Below, piece by piece: positions 14,616-23,127 of a DNA stretch of 50,558 nucleotides. This DNA comes from JAYEHK01 sp034659475. GTDB taxonomy: Bacteria > Bacillota > Syntrophomonadia > Syntrophomonadales > Syntrophomonadaceae. The notes under the pieces were generated by a model that was given only the letters and a program-made list of their open reading frames with translations, was not told the DNA's origin and did no database searches. Positions within the stretch are counted from its first letter, which is position 1; each line of letters starts with the position of its first letter. The position numbers were made by a program, and so were the translations under genes. Location of the stretch: the NCBI GenBank assembly GCA_034659475.1, contig JAYEHK010000073.1, positions 1 to 50,558 on the forward strand, written 5' to 3'.

Positions 14616-17471
14616 TTAAAACGTAAATTTCTTTAATTTAACTCCTTGTTTTTCCAAAAACGGCTTCAGATATTTGCCGGTGTAGGAGCAGGGGTTTTGG
14701 GTGATTGCCTCGGGGGGGCCTTCGGCGATGATTTCTCCGCCGTTTTCGCCCCCTTCAGGGCCCAGATCAATGATATGATCGGCTGACTTGATCACATCCA
14801 GATTGTGTTCAATGATCACCACAGAATTACCGGCATCCACCAGACGGTTTAATACCCCCAAGAGGTGTTTCACATCCTCTTTATGCAGCCCCGTGGTCGG
14901 CTCGTCTAGGATATACAGGTTCCGCCCCATGGAGCGTTTGGATAGTTCCGTAGCTAGTTTGACGCGCTGTGCCTCTCCGCCGGAAAGCGAAGGCGCTGGC
15001 TGTCCCAGTTGAATATACCCCAGGCCTACATCCTGCAGGACCTTCATTTTTCGGTACACCTTCGGAATCGGTTCAAAAAAGTCGACCGCTTCATCTACCG
15101 TCATAGCCAGTACATCGGCAATGGTTTTCCCTTTGTATTTTACCTCCAGGGTTTCCCGATTATATCGTTTTCCCTTGCAGACCTCACAGGGAATATAGAC
15201 ATCGGGGAGAAAATGCATCTCTATTTTGATGATCCCATCCCCTGAACAGGCTTCGCATCGTCCTCCATGCACATTGAAACTAAAGCGCCCCGGTTTATAG
15301 CCTCGGACACGAGATTCAGCCGTATCTGCAAATAGCTCCCTGATCCCATCAAAAACGCCCGTATAAGTGGCAGGGTTAGAACGAGGGGTCCTGCCAATGG
15401 GGGACTGATCAATATTGATGACCTTTTCCAGATACTCGATTCCTTCTATCGATTGGTGGTCACCCGGGCGATGTCGTCCGCCATGAAAAGCTTTCATCAG
15501 CGCAGGATGCAAAATATCTTCTATCAAGGTACTTTTTCCTGATCCGGAAACGCCCGTAATCAAAACCATTTCTCCCAATGGAATGGTCACATCAATGTCC
15601 TTCAGATTATGCTCACGTGCACCGTGAATAATAAGGTTATTGCCATTACCTGAACGACGATTAACTGGCACTTCAATGGTTCTTTTTCCTGACAGATACT
15701 GGGCCGTAAGCGAGCGTTCCACCTGCATAATGTCTTTTAAACTTCCTGCAGCCACCACTTCTCCCCCATGCACGCCAGCCCCCGGACCGATATCAAGAAT
15801 ATAATCTGCTGCCAGCATGGTCTCTTCATCATGTTCCACAACAATCACCGTGTTGCCCAGATCCCGAAGCCTCTTCAGGGTAGCCAGCAAACGCTCATTG
15901 TCACGAGAATGCAGCCCAATGCTCGGTTCATCCAGGACATACAAAACCCCGACCAGACTTGAACCCACCTGTGTCGCCAGCCGAATTCTCTGGGCCTCTC
16001 CTCCGGAAAGCGATCCAGCTGCCCGATCCAAGGTGAGGTAATCCAGACCGACATCAATTAAGAAGCCCAATCTTTCTTTGATCTCCTTGGTGACCTGGCG
16101 AGCGATAAACGCATCCCTTTCATTCAACGCCAGATCATTAAAAAAGTTCATCGCATCCCGCACCGAAAGCGAGGTAACCGCAGCAATGGACTGATCGCCC
16201 AACAGTACCCACAGAATCTCTTCGCGCAATCTTTTTCCTTTACAGACCAGGCAGAGCGATGTCGTCATATACTTTTCCAGATCCTCTCTGGAAGCATCTG
16301 ATTTCGTTTCTGTATAGCGACGTTTCAAGTTGTTGATCACACCCTCAAAACTAGAATTAAATTTCCGGTCTTCTCCGTAAGAATTCGTGTATTGAATCTT
16401 AAAACGTTCACCTCCATTGCCGTATAATATGGTATGGATTTGTTTCTCGCTCAATTCTTTCAGGGGTTTATCTACGGGAATCTTATACTTTTTCGCCATC
16501 CCTGCCAGGAGTTGCTTATAGTAATTATGAAAAGCCCCTGACCAGGGAATCACCGCCCCCTCCTCCAGACTCTTATTCATATCCAACACCAGCGCTGGAT
16601 CAATTTCTCGTTTTTCACCCAGGCCGTCACATTCCTGACAGGCCCCGAAAGGACTGTTAAAAGAAAACATTCGAGGGCTCAGTTCCGGCAAACTATAGCC
16701 GCAGTCAGGGCAGGCAAAGTCCCTGCTAAAGAGCATGTCCACTTCACCCTCATCTGCAAGCTTTTTCAACAGCACCGTTCCCTCACTAAGATCAAAGGCC
16801 AATTCCAGCGATTCCGCCAGACGGCTGCGCATCCCTTCTTTAATCACCAATCGGTCCACGACTGCACTGATATCGTGTTTTTTATTTTTGGTGAGCTCTA
16901 TTTCCTCATCCGAAGTATATTCATACCCGTCTACCAGCACCCGGACAAAGCCATCCTTAAAGAGGTTGTTCAGGGTTTTCTTATGCTCTCCCTTCTGCCC
17001 CTTGATAATCGGCGCCAGTACCTTCACCTTCGTCCCTTCCGGCAATGACAACACCGTATCTACCACCTGATCAATGGTCTGTCGCTGGATGGATTTATGA
17101 CAATATGGACAGTGCGGTTTCCCCACCCGCGCATACAGAAGTCGGAGATAATCATATATCTCTGTTACCGTTCCGACGGTGGAACGGGGATTATTGGAGG
17201 TCGTCTTCTGATCTATGGAAATAGAAGGGGACAACCCTTCGATATAATCCACATCCGGTTTGTCCATCTGTCCCAAGAACTGCCTGGCATAGGTGGACAG
17301 AGACTCCACATAACGCCGCTGTCCCTCACTATAGATCGTATCAAAAGCCAGGCTGGATTTACCCGACCCCGAAACCCCCGTGAATACAACCAGCTGATCA
17401 CGAGGAATCGTAATATCAATATTCTTCAAATTATGCTCCCGAGCACCTTTAACACGAATATAATCCTTCAT
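14616..17471 (-). CDS. uvrA: Excinuclease ABC subunit A (UvrA)
   Basis: The damage-recognition ATPase of excision repair, 951 aa, with two ABC modules. The first P-loop is GVSGSGKSSLAFDT (about 32-45) and the second GVSGSGKSTLIEDI (about 640). Two ABC signatures LSGGEAQR are present. Zinc-binding cysteine sets are CPDCGYSLPE...CQEC and, in the second module, CEACSGDG...CEVCKGKRYN. The ATG follows TAGGAG immediately and AGGAGG 15 bases back. UvrA loads UvrB on damaged DNA; the genes lie in the order uvrB-uvrA as in B. subtilis, but here with about 500 bp of repeats between them. Very secure identification. Confidence 0.97.
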   Translation of the reverse strand: MKDYIRVKGAREHNLKNIDITIPRDQLVVFTGVSGSGKSSLAFDTIYSEGQRRYVESLSTYARQFLGQMDKPDVDYIEGLSPSISIDQKTTSNNPRSTVGTVTEIYDYLRLLYARVGKPHCPYCHKSIQRQTIDQVVDTVLSLPEGTKVKVLAPIIKGQKGEHKKTLNNLFKDGFVRVLVDGYEYTSDEEIELTKNKKHDISAVVDRLVIKEGMRSRLAESLELAFDLSEGTVLLKKLADEGEVDMLFSRDFACPDCGYSLPELSPRMFSFNSPFGACQECDGLGEKREIDPALVLDMNKSLEEGAVIPWSGAFHNYYKQLLAGMAKKYKIPVDKPLKELSEKQIHTILYGNGGERFKIQYTNSYGEDRKFNSSFEGVINNLKRRYTETKSDASREDLEKYMTTSLCLVCKGKRLREEILWVLLGDQSIAAVTSLSVRDAMNFFNDLALNERDAFIARQVTKEIKERLGFLIDVGLDYLTLDRAAGSLSGGEAQRIRLATQVGSSLVGVLYVLDEPSIGLHSRDNERLLATLKRLRDLGNTVIVVEHDEETMLAADYILDIGPGAGVHGGEVVAAGSLKDIMQVERSLTAQYLSGKRTIEVPVNRRSGNGNNLIIHGAREHNLKDIDVTIPLGEMVLITGVSGSGKSTLIEDILHPALMKAFHGGRHRPGDHQSIEGIEYLEKVINIDQSPIGRTPRSNPATYTGVFDGIRELFADTAESRVRGYKPGRFSFNVHGGRCEACSGDGIIKIEMHFLPDVYIPCEVCKGKRYNRETLEVKYKGKTIADVLAMTVDEAVDFFEPIPKVYRKMKVLQDVGLGYIQLGQPAPSLSGGEAQRVKLATELSKRSMGRNLYILDEPTTGLHKEDVKHLLGVLNRLVDAGNSVVIIEHNLDVIKSADHIIDLGPEGGENGGEIIAEGPPEAITQNPCSYTGKYLKPFLEKQGVKLKKFTF

Positions 17472-17507
17472 CTCCTACAACAATTCCTCCTCTGTGGAAT
17501 AGACTTT

Positions 17508-17977
17508 TTTAATAGACGCACCCTTCGGGTACCACGCTTAAGAGCGCAACTGATGTTCCCTTCGGTCACGTTCAAAATGACGCCGATACTCCCTCTGGTC
17601 GCCATTAAGGACGCGACTTTCTAGACTTACACGGACAATTATCAAATTGATTTTATTAGTAAACCAAACCATCCTCTTACGCTTCCCTTTTTTCGGGGGG
17701 AGGCCACGTCTCCCCATTCCCAGAGCACTTAACCACCGAGATAACGTGTCCGGAACAGTGAAGGGGGGACGCATGAGTAATACTTACAAATCCCCCCGGG
17801 AATGAATTCCCGGCTACGTTGGTGGAGATATTAATGATAACCCTTCCCCGTAGGCGGGAATTCATTCCCGTAGAGCAAATATCTTGATATATTTTCCACT
17901 AGCTCCTTACGCCTCACCCCTTACCCCTTACAAAAAAGGTCCGCGTAAGTCCAGAAAGTCTGCGTAGTCCGCGTCTA
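17508..17977. repeat. Large interrupted intergenic repeat between uvrB and uvrA
   Basis: The right end, in reverse, reads TTGAATAGACGCGGACTACG, then CAGACTTTCTGGACTTACGC, GGACC, a T run, TGTAAGGGGTAAGGGGTGAG. The left end starts AATAGACGC but is broken by about 90 bp (CACCCTTCGGGTACCACGC...) before GGACGCGACTTTCTAGACTT resumes near 17611. The core also holds the palindrome GGGAATGAATTCCCG (about 17799) and its echo CGGGAATTCATTCCCG (about 17857). This looks like a nested or decayed member of the family. No gene is supported in this gap. Confidence 0.65.
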
Positions 17978-17978
17978 T

Positions 17979-19973
17979 TCAATTTTTCTTTCTCTTCCCC
18001 TTCTTCGGTGGAAGGTTTATTTCTTTGATCATATCACGAAGCTGGGCGGCTTTTTCGAATTCGAGGGCTTCGGCGGCTTTTCTCATTTCCAGTTCCATTT
18101 CGGCTGCCAGTCGTTGCTTTTCTTCCTTGCTTAGTCCCTTGAAACTATCCACCTTGTACGTCACCGGTGCTTCGGCGATGGTTGCTTCAATCGCATCATA
18201 AACCGCTTTTTTAATGGTTTCGGGACTGATATTGTTTGCCTCGTTATGGGCAAGCTGTATGCGTCGCCGCCGCTCGGTTTCATCCAGGGCCTGGCGCATA
18301 GAAGGCGTTATATGATCCGCATACATGATGACGATCCCTTCCGCGTTTCTCGCTGCCCTTCCAATCGTCTGTATCAAAGATCGCGCTGAACGCAAAAAAC
18401 CTTCTTTATCCGCATCTAAAATCGCAACCAGTGCCACTTCTGGTAGATCCAAGCCTTCCCGAAGAAGATTAATGCCCACTAGGACATCAAACAGACCGCT
18501 GCGCAATTCGCGCAATATTTCTATACGTTCCAGTGCATCAATATCCGAGTGCATATAACGTACTCTTATGCCTGCATCAGCGAAATAATCTGTCAGATCC
18601 TCCGCCATTCGTTTGGTTAGCGTGGTAACCAGCACCCGCCATCCCTTTTCCACTTTTGTGCGAATTTCCCCGATGAGATCATCAATCTGGTTCTCGGTAG
18701 GCCTGATTTCCACCTCTGGATCAATCAGACCCGTGGGCCGGATGACCTGCTCTACAACCTGACTGCTTGTATCCATTTCATAATCTCCAGGCGTTGCACT
18801 TACGAAAATTGCCTGTTTCCGTTTCTGGTTAAATTCATCAAAAGTCAGCGGCCGGTTGTCCAGCGCAGACGGCAGTCGAAAACCGTAATCCACCAGATTC
18901 TGCTTTCGGGACCGGTCCCCCGCATACATCCCTCTTACTTGGGGAAGAGAAATATGGGATTCATCCATAAACAATAAGAAATCATCCGGGAAAAAATCAA
19001 TCAGCGTATAGGACGGTTCGCCCGGTGCCCGGCCCGTGATATATCTTGAATAGTTTTCAATTCCTTTGCAGTATCCAATTTCCTTTATCATTTCCAGATC
19101 ATAGCGCGTGCGTTGTTCAATGCGTTGGGCCTCCAGTAGTTTTCCTTCTTCTCTGAATTGGTTAAGCTGAATAGCCAGCTCTGCTTCTATTGCATCCGCT
19201 GCCTGAAGCATCTTGTCCCGGGTGGTAACAAAATGAGAAGCAGGGAATATCATGACATGCACTCGTCGCCCCATGACCTCACCGGTAAGGGGATTAAATT
19301 CGATAATGCGATCAATTTCATCTCCAAAGAATTCTACCCGTATGGCATTTTCACCGGTTGAAGCAGGGAAAATCTCTACCACATCTCCACGGACCCTGAA
19401 TTCACCCCGTGAAAAAGCCATGTCATTACGCACATAGTGGGTTTCCACCAGTCGCCGTAAAATGTCATCCCGGGCCACTTCCATCTGCGGTCGCAGCGAA
19501 ATCGCCATATCATAATAGTCCTGCGGTGATCCCAACCCATAGATACAGGAGACAGACGCTACAATAATTACATCGCTGCGTTCCAATAACGAAGCAGTAG
19601 CCGAGTGACGCAGTTTATCAATCTCGTCGTTAATCGAGGAATCCTTTTCTATATAGGTATCCGTCTGAGGAACATAGGCCTCAGGCTGATAATAATCATA
19701 GTATGATATAAAATATTCCACAGCATTCTCAGGGAAGAATTGTTTAAACTCTGCATAAAGCTGCCCTGCCAATGTTTTATTGGGAGCCATAACGAGGGCG
19801 GGACGCTGCATCTCCTCGATGATACGCGCCATCGTAAAGGTCTTCCCTGAACCAGTGACCCCAAGCATAGTTTGCTGCCTCATGTCCTTTTTCAATCCAC
19901 CAACTAGGTTTGCAATCGCCCGGGGTTGATCTCCAGCAGCCTGATATTCAGAATGCAACTTAAATGGCTTCAT
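17979..19973 (-). CDS. uvrB: Excinuclease ABC subunit B (UvrB)
   Basis: The helicase-like damage verifier of excision repair, 664 aa. It has Walker A GVTGSGKTFTMA (about 39-50), the DNA-clamping beta-hairpin region YYDYYQPEAYVPQTDTYIEK (about 92-111), helicase motifs MDESH, ATPG and TIGRAARN, and a C-terminal UVR domain that contacts UvrC (ALEFEKAAQLRDMIKEI). GGAGGAGG precedes the ATG. It is the first gene of the uvrB-uvrA-uvrC series. It is preceded by a good vegetative promoter whose -35 is overlapped by a LexA/DinR-type box, so SOS induction is expected. Confidence 0.97.
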   Translation of the reverse strand: MKPFKLHSEYQAAGDQPRAIANLVGGLKKDMRQQTMLGVTGSGKTFTMARIIEEMQRPALVMAPNKTLAGQLYAEFKQFFPENAVEYFISYYDYYQPEAYVPQTDTYIEKDSSINDEIDKLRHSATASLLERSDVIIVASVSCIYGLGSPQDYYDMAISLRPQMEVARDDILRRLVETHYVRNDMAFSRGEFRVRGDVVEIFPASTGENAIRVEFFGDEIDRIIEFNPLTGEVMGRRVHVMIFPASHFVTTRDKMLQAADAIEAELAIQLNQFREEGKLLEAQRIEQRTRYDLEMIKEIGYCKGIENYSRYITGRAPGEPSYTLIDFFPDDFLLFMDESHISLPQVRGMYAGDRSRKQNLVDYGFRLPSALDNRPLTFDEFNQKRKQAIFVSATPGDYEMDTSSQVVEQVIRPTGLIDPEVEIRPTENQIDDLIGEIRTKVEKGWRVLVTTLTKRMAEDLTDYFADAGIRVRYMHSDIDALERIEILRELRSGLFDVLVGINLLREGLDLPEVALVAILDADKEGFLRSARSLIQTIGRAARNAEGIVIMYADHITPSMRQALDETERRRRIQLAHNEANNISPETIKKAVYDAIEATIAEAPVTYKVDSFKGLSKEEKQRLAAEMELEMRKAAEALEFEKAAQLRDMIKEINLPPKKGKRKKN

Positions 19974-20017
19974 TGATGTTCCTCCTCCCCCTGTGTCATC
20001 TGTATCATCTTACAATT

Positions 20018-20046
20018 ATTATACCCTTGAGCATGAGCACAATCAA
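20018..20046 (-). promoter_or_regulatory. Vegetative promoter of uvrB
   Basis: On the minus strand TTGATT (20046-20041) and TATAAT (20023-20018) are 17 bases apart, a near-consensus sigma-A promoter about 45-75 bp before the uvrB start. The -35 overlaps the LexA-type box. Confidence 0.75.
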
Positions 20047-20057
20047 ACAAACGTTCG
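20044..20057 (-). promoter_or_regulatory. LexA/DinR (SOS) box upstream of uvrB
   Basis: The minus strand reads CGAACGTTTGTTTG, matching the Gram-positive SOS box CGAAC-N4-GTTYG. It overlaps the -35 hexamer, a position where LexA would block RNA polymerase. Basis: motif match plus location before a classical SOS gene. Confidence 0.75.
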
Positions 20058-20100
20058 CTGTTTTTCAAAAGATATTCCATCCCCCACACGCAATCACTAA

Positions 20101-20475
20101 TGAAAATAAGTGAAATTATTAGTTGGAAAGTTGGTTAGTTGGACAGTTGGAACATTGAAGTGGGTTAATTAGAAAATAGCTTTTTAATAGACGCAGACAA
20201 CGCGGACTTTCTGGACTTACGCAGACCTTTTTTTGTAAGGGGTTAGGAGTTAGAAGTAAGGGCAATGCCTGACTCCTTAACTATTTTCATCGGTGGTTGT
20301 GTCGTGCAGACATGGGTGGTTAATTAGAAAATAGAAAAGTAAAATAGACACGGATAAAAATTGGTACATTTTGGGGTCAGACCCCATTTGTTACACTAAT
20401 TAACCTACTTCAACGTTCCAACTGACCAACTGTCCAACTAACCAACTAATAATTCCGCTTATACTCAACCTATTT
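20101..20475. repeat. Composite intergenic element with about 70-bp inverted ends upstream of uvrB
   Basis: The left arm (about 20115-20175: TTAGTTGGAAAGTTGGTTAG, then TTGGACAGTTGG...GTGGGTTAATT) is repeated in reverse at about 20395-20455 (AATTAACCTACTTCAACGTT, then CCAACTGACCAACTGTCCAA...). Between them are the AATAGACGCAGAC module, TTGTAAGGGGTTAGGAG, AAGGGCAATGCCTGACTCC, the TTTTCATCGGTGGTTGTG module and a GGGGTCAGACCCC hairpin (20373-20385). The same arm sequence occurs again at 25990-26090. No gene is present in the 19974-20602 gap. Confidence 0.75.
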
Positions 20476-20500
20476 TCGTACTAACCCTATCTATTCCCAT

Positions 20501-20532
20501 AAGCAAAAGGGAAAACACCATGGTTTTCCCTT
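20501..20532 (-). terminator. Intrinsic terminator after the twin-P-loop ATPase gene
   Basis: A 10-bp perfect stem (AAGGGAAAAC / GTTTTCCCTT, loop of six) lies 70 bp after the stop. On the minus strand it is followed by TTTTGCTT. Likely terminator of the 20603-22825 transcript. Confidence 0.75.
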
Positions 20533-20602
20533 AACAGTATAGGTCAATTCATTTTTCTATTATACTACAACCCTTCGGGGACCTCCCGCCGGTAAATATA
20601 GG

Positions 20603-21676
20603 CTATTGTCGTGGATCAGAAAACTTCAGCATTACCTCATGAATTTTTTGGTCAAGTTTTTCAAAATCCATCGTGGCTGCGTAAATCTTCTTGAGCTGTC
20701 GTTGATGTTGATTCAGCAAATCAAGCTCCTGATGGGCCTGGTTGAGCAATCGTTCTAACCTTCGGCCACCTTCGCTGTTCTGCACATCCATCTCCTCTTC
20801 GTCAAAATGGTTCAGACACACCGTCATATCAATGACAAAATCCCAGGGTCGAAGGGAAAAATCAATATCGCCTGCCTCAATTAACGCCACCTGTAGATTG
20901 CGAACAATTAACATTTTGATTGATTCCGGCTCTAGTCCGCAGTGGTAATACTCCAGGAAATAACCCCTTTGTTTAGCCTCAAGGGCAAGTGCATCCATCA
21001 TCCATGATTTGCCGCAGCCAGAAGGCCCCTGAAAAATGTACCTTTTTCGGCATCCTTCGCTTAATTCATTTATATATGAAATCATACCATCCGCTGTTAG
21101 GGCTCCTGCAAAATAGTGTTTTTCGCCGGGTTGATTTTCCAGAATCTCGCGGATCAGATCAATCATAAGATTTTCCGTACGTTCAGGGTTTACCAGTGAC
21201 ATGGTCATCATCCGGTTTTCTTTGCGAATTCCTTCTGCCTCTTTTAATAACGCATACACCTGTTGCTGTCTTTCCTCTATGGCATCCACCATTTGCATGA
21301 TTTCAACCGTTCGGCCTTCTATCGCCTGTTTATCCCAGAACTCTCCCAGATAGATCATCTCATCACGACTTCCATAGTATCTGGGATCTATCGCCTTCGG
21401 CAGACTCCCGTTGATGATCGCCATATCCAATTGCGGAACATAGACGCCATCTGGTGTGACCGATTCCAGTGCCGAGACCCAGAATTCCACATCATAACCT
21501 TTTTCAGACATCATTTCACCCAGCATCCGAATAAATGTGGACTTCCCGGAACCCGGCGCCCCTTTTAATATATAAACCTTTCTAAGTCCTTCTAATAAAT
21601 CCGGAATAAAGGTAATAAACCCCTGTCCGGTGTAAGTACTGGTAAAAACATAACGGATCCCACCCCTGTTGCTCAC
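20603..21676 (-). CDS. Twin P-loop ATPase/nucleotide-kinase-like protein (PRK06851-type)
   Basis: A 357-aa soluble protein with two Walker A motifs, GAPGSGKS at 39-46 and GPSGCGKS at 217-224, each starting an ATPase half. The repeated layout, with a TGQGF..F.PDLLEGL..V lead-in to the first loop and SEGCRKRYIFQ before the second, matches the uncharacterised Firmicutes family known as PRK06851. The start is a GTG after GGGGGAT. The gene sits between uvrB and the MinJ-like gene, where B. subtilis has other genes, and its role is unknown. A predicted helical stretch rich in Glu, Gln and Lys separates the two halves. Family recognition is from memory of the architecture; no substrate is proposed. 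Confidence 0.7.
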   Translation of the reverse strand: MSNRGGIRYVFTSTYTGQGFITFIPDLLEGLRKVYILKGAPGSGKSTFIRMLGEMMSEKGYDVEFWVSALESVTPDGVYVPQLDMAIINGSLPKAIDPRYYGSRDEMIYLGEFWDKQAIEGRTVEIMQMVDAIEERQQQVYALLKEAEGIRKENRMMTMSLVNPERTENLMIDLIREILENQPGEKHYFAGALTADGMISYINELSEGCRKRYIFQGPSGCGKSWMMDALALEAKQRGYFLEYYHCGLEPESIKMLIVRNLQVALIEAGDIDFSLRPWDFVIDMTVCLNHFDEEEMDVQNSEGGRRLERLLNQAHQELDLLNQHQRQLKKIYAATMDFEKLDQKIHEVMLKFSDPRQ

Positions 21677-21736
21677 AATGATCCCCCATTTTCACTTTTT
21701 CCTTACTGTATTCAAAGTGATCATAAAATGTGAACA

Positions 21737-22825
21737 TTATGAGCGTTTTAACCGTTGCCATAATGCGCGCCCCATAGCAAAGAACGTATCATCACCCAGA
21801 GAAAGATAGCGAGAGGAGGCAGCATCGGGTGCCAGAATGATACCAGCAGATTCCGCCACCTCTTTGCTGATTCGCACCTTCCTTTTCCGATTATCCCTTA
21901 ACAACTCCACGAACATCCGATCATGCATCATCATGTATGCATAGAAATCCCGGTTTCGCTCAAAAGCCAGGTCATTCATTGTAACAATCACATCTCCGGA
22001 CAATAATCCAGCCTGACGAGCCGGAGAAGCAGGTAAGACGTCTAACACCATCAAGCCCTGATCAGGATGTACATAAAGCGCAGACCGATTTTTTTCTTCC
22101 CGCATTCCCAACCAGATTACCATCTCATGTCCCAGGGGACTAAACAACGCAATCACCGGCAAGAGGGTATAGATTCGTTCCCCACCGTGCCCAGCGTATC
22201 CCTGCAGCAAGGGCCACCAATCAGGCATGGGCATACCACCCGCCGTTTCCATCGCTGCCACTGATAGCAATGCGATCAACGGAATCGGCCAAAAGAGCTG
22301 CAGATTAAATCCCCCCATCATTTTTCCGTTTTTCTTTACATACACAGGAAGGGGACTTAAGGATCCATTGAGCAAAATGAGAAAACTCTCCACCATATGA
22401 AGAATCGCAACCAGTCCCATTAACTGCGGAATATTCAGCTGGGGATATCCAAACAACAGACTGGAAACAGCCAGAACGCCAGCGGCATAAGCAAAACACA
22501 AAAACCGCTGTTGAATCAGCATCAGAAGTAGTGCAACCACCCATAACTGAGTAATCGCAATACCGGACAGGTCTACTCCCATAATAATGAGAAGGACACT
22601 GCCCAGGACACCACCCAGAATTCCGAAGACAGCTGCGACCAGAGTAGAACGCAGGTATGAATTTTTCCGACTGCCCACAATTTTTTCCGTCACCCGCTGC
22701 AGGCGCTTATTCTGTAAAAAGACAAGCACAAACAGCATGAAGTAAAGGAAAATAAAAAGGGGAGAGCTCAATGAATTCACAAGCACTCTCCCCATCATCA
22801 TAAAAACCGTCAGAAAAAAATCCAA
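21737..22825 (-). CDS. Polytopic membrane protein with C-terminal PDZ domain (MinJ-like)
   Basis: This 362-aa protein has about seven to eight hydrophobic segments in the first 240 residues. A cytoplasmic PDZ-like domain (about 262-335: GLMVLDVLPASPARQAGLLSGDVIV) follows. This is the layout of B. subtilis MinJ, the adaptor linking DivIVA to MinD in division-site selection. The position next to ctpB and ftsXE copies the B. subtilis order (minJ-swrA-ctpB-ftsX-ftsE). The start is TTG, six bases after GGAGGT. Sequence similarity to MinJ cannot be proved by eye, and PDZ membrane proteins also act as protease regulators, so the name is kept as MinJ-like. Confidence 0.7.
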   Translation of the reverse strand: MDFFLTVFMMMGRVLVNSLSSPLFIFLYFMLFVLVFLQNKRLQRVTEKIVGSRKNSYLRSTLVAAVFGILGGVLGSVLLIIMGVDLSGIAITQLWVVALLLMLIQQRFLCFAYAAGVLAVSSLLFGYPQLNIPQLMGLVAILHMVESFLILLNGSLSPLPVYVKKNGKMMGGFNLQLFWPIPLIALLSVAAMETAGGMPMPDWWPLLQGYAGHGGERIYTLLPVIALFSPLGHEMVIWLGMREEKNRSALYVHPDQGLMVLDVLPASPARQAGLLSGDVIVTMNDLAFERNRDFYAYMMMHDRMFVELLRDNRKRKVRISKEVAESAGIILAPDAASSRYLSLGDDTFFAMGRALWQRLKRS

Positions 22826-22874
22826 AAACGCACCTCCATATTATTTCAGACATGTATTTCCTGTTAAAGCTCGA

Positions 22875-23077
22875 TTGAATAGACGCTGATCTGAATGATT
22901 TTGTATGATTTACGCAGATTTTGGTTAGAAGTACCAAGAGAATAGGGTTGTTAGCACATTATTTAAACAGGTATATTTATGCATACCCGGTACTCATATC
23001 CACTTTTTCATGGCAAACTAACTAAAAATAATAATCATCGCAAATCATATAAATCATCGAAATCAGCGTCTATTCAA
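22875..23077. repeat. MITE-like element, 203 bp, with about 40-bp terminal inverted repeats
   Basis: The left end reads TTGAATAGACGCTGAT, then ctga, ATGATTTTGTATGATTT and acg. The right end, in reverse, reads TTGAATAGACGCTGAT, then ttcg, ATGATTTATATGATTT and gcg. The two ends match for the first 16 bases and then in blocks. This is the cleanest copy of the family because both termini are defined. It fills most of the gap between ctpB and the MinJ-like gene, and holds no gene. A TCTATTTTCTAATTAACCCC module follows at about 23080. Confidence 0.8.
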
Positions 23078-23127
23078 AGTCTATTTTCTAATTAACCCCC
23101 ATGTTAGTTCACAATAACTACTTTTGT

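Noticed and set aside
17538..17865. Minus-strand open frames in the uvrB-uvrA gap
   Set aside because: Low-complexity translation of the repeats, no start signals and no similarity to known proteins.
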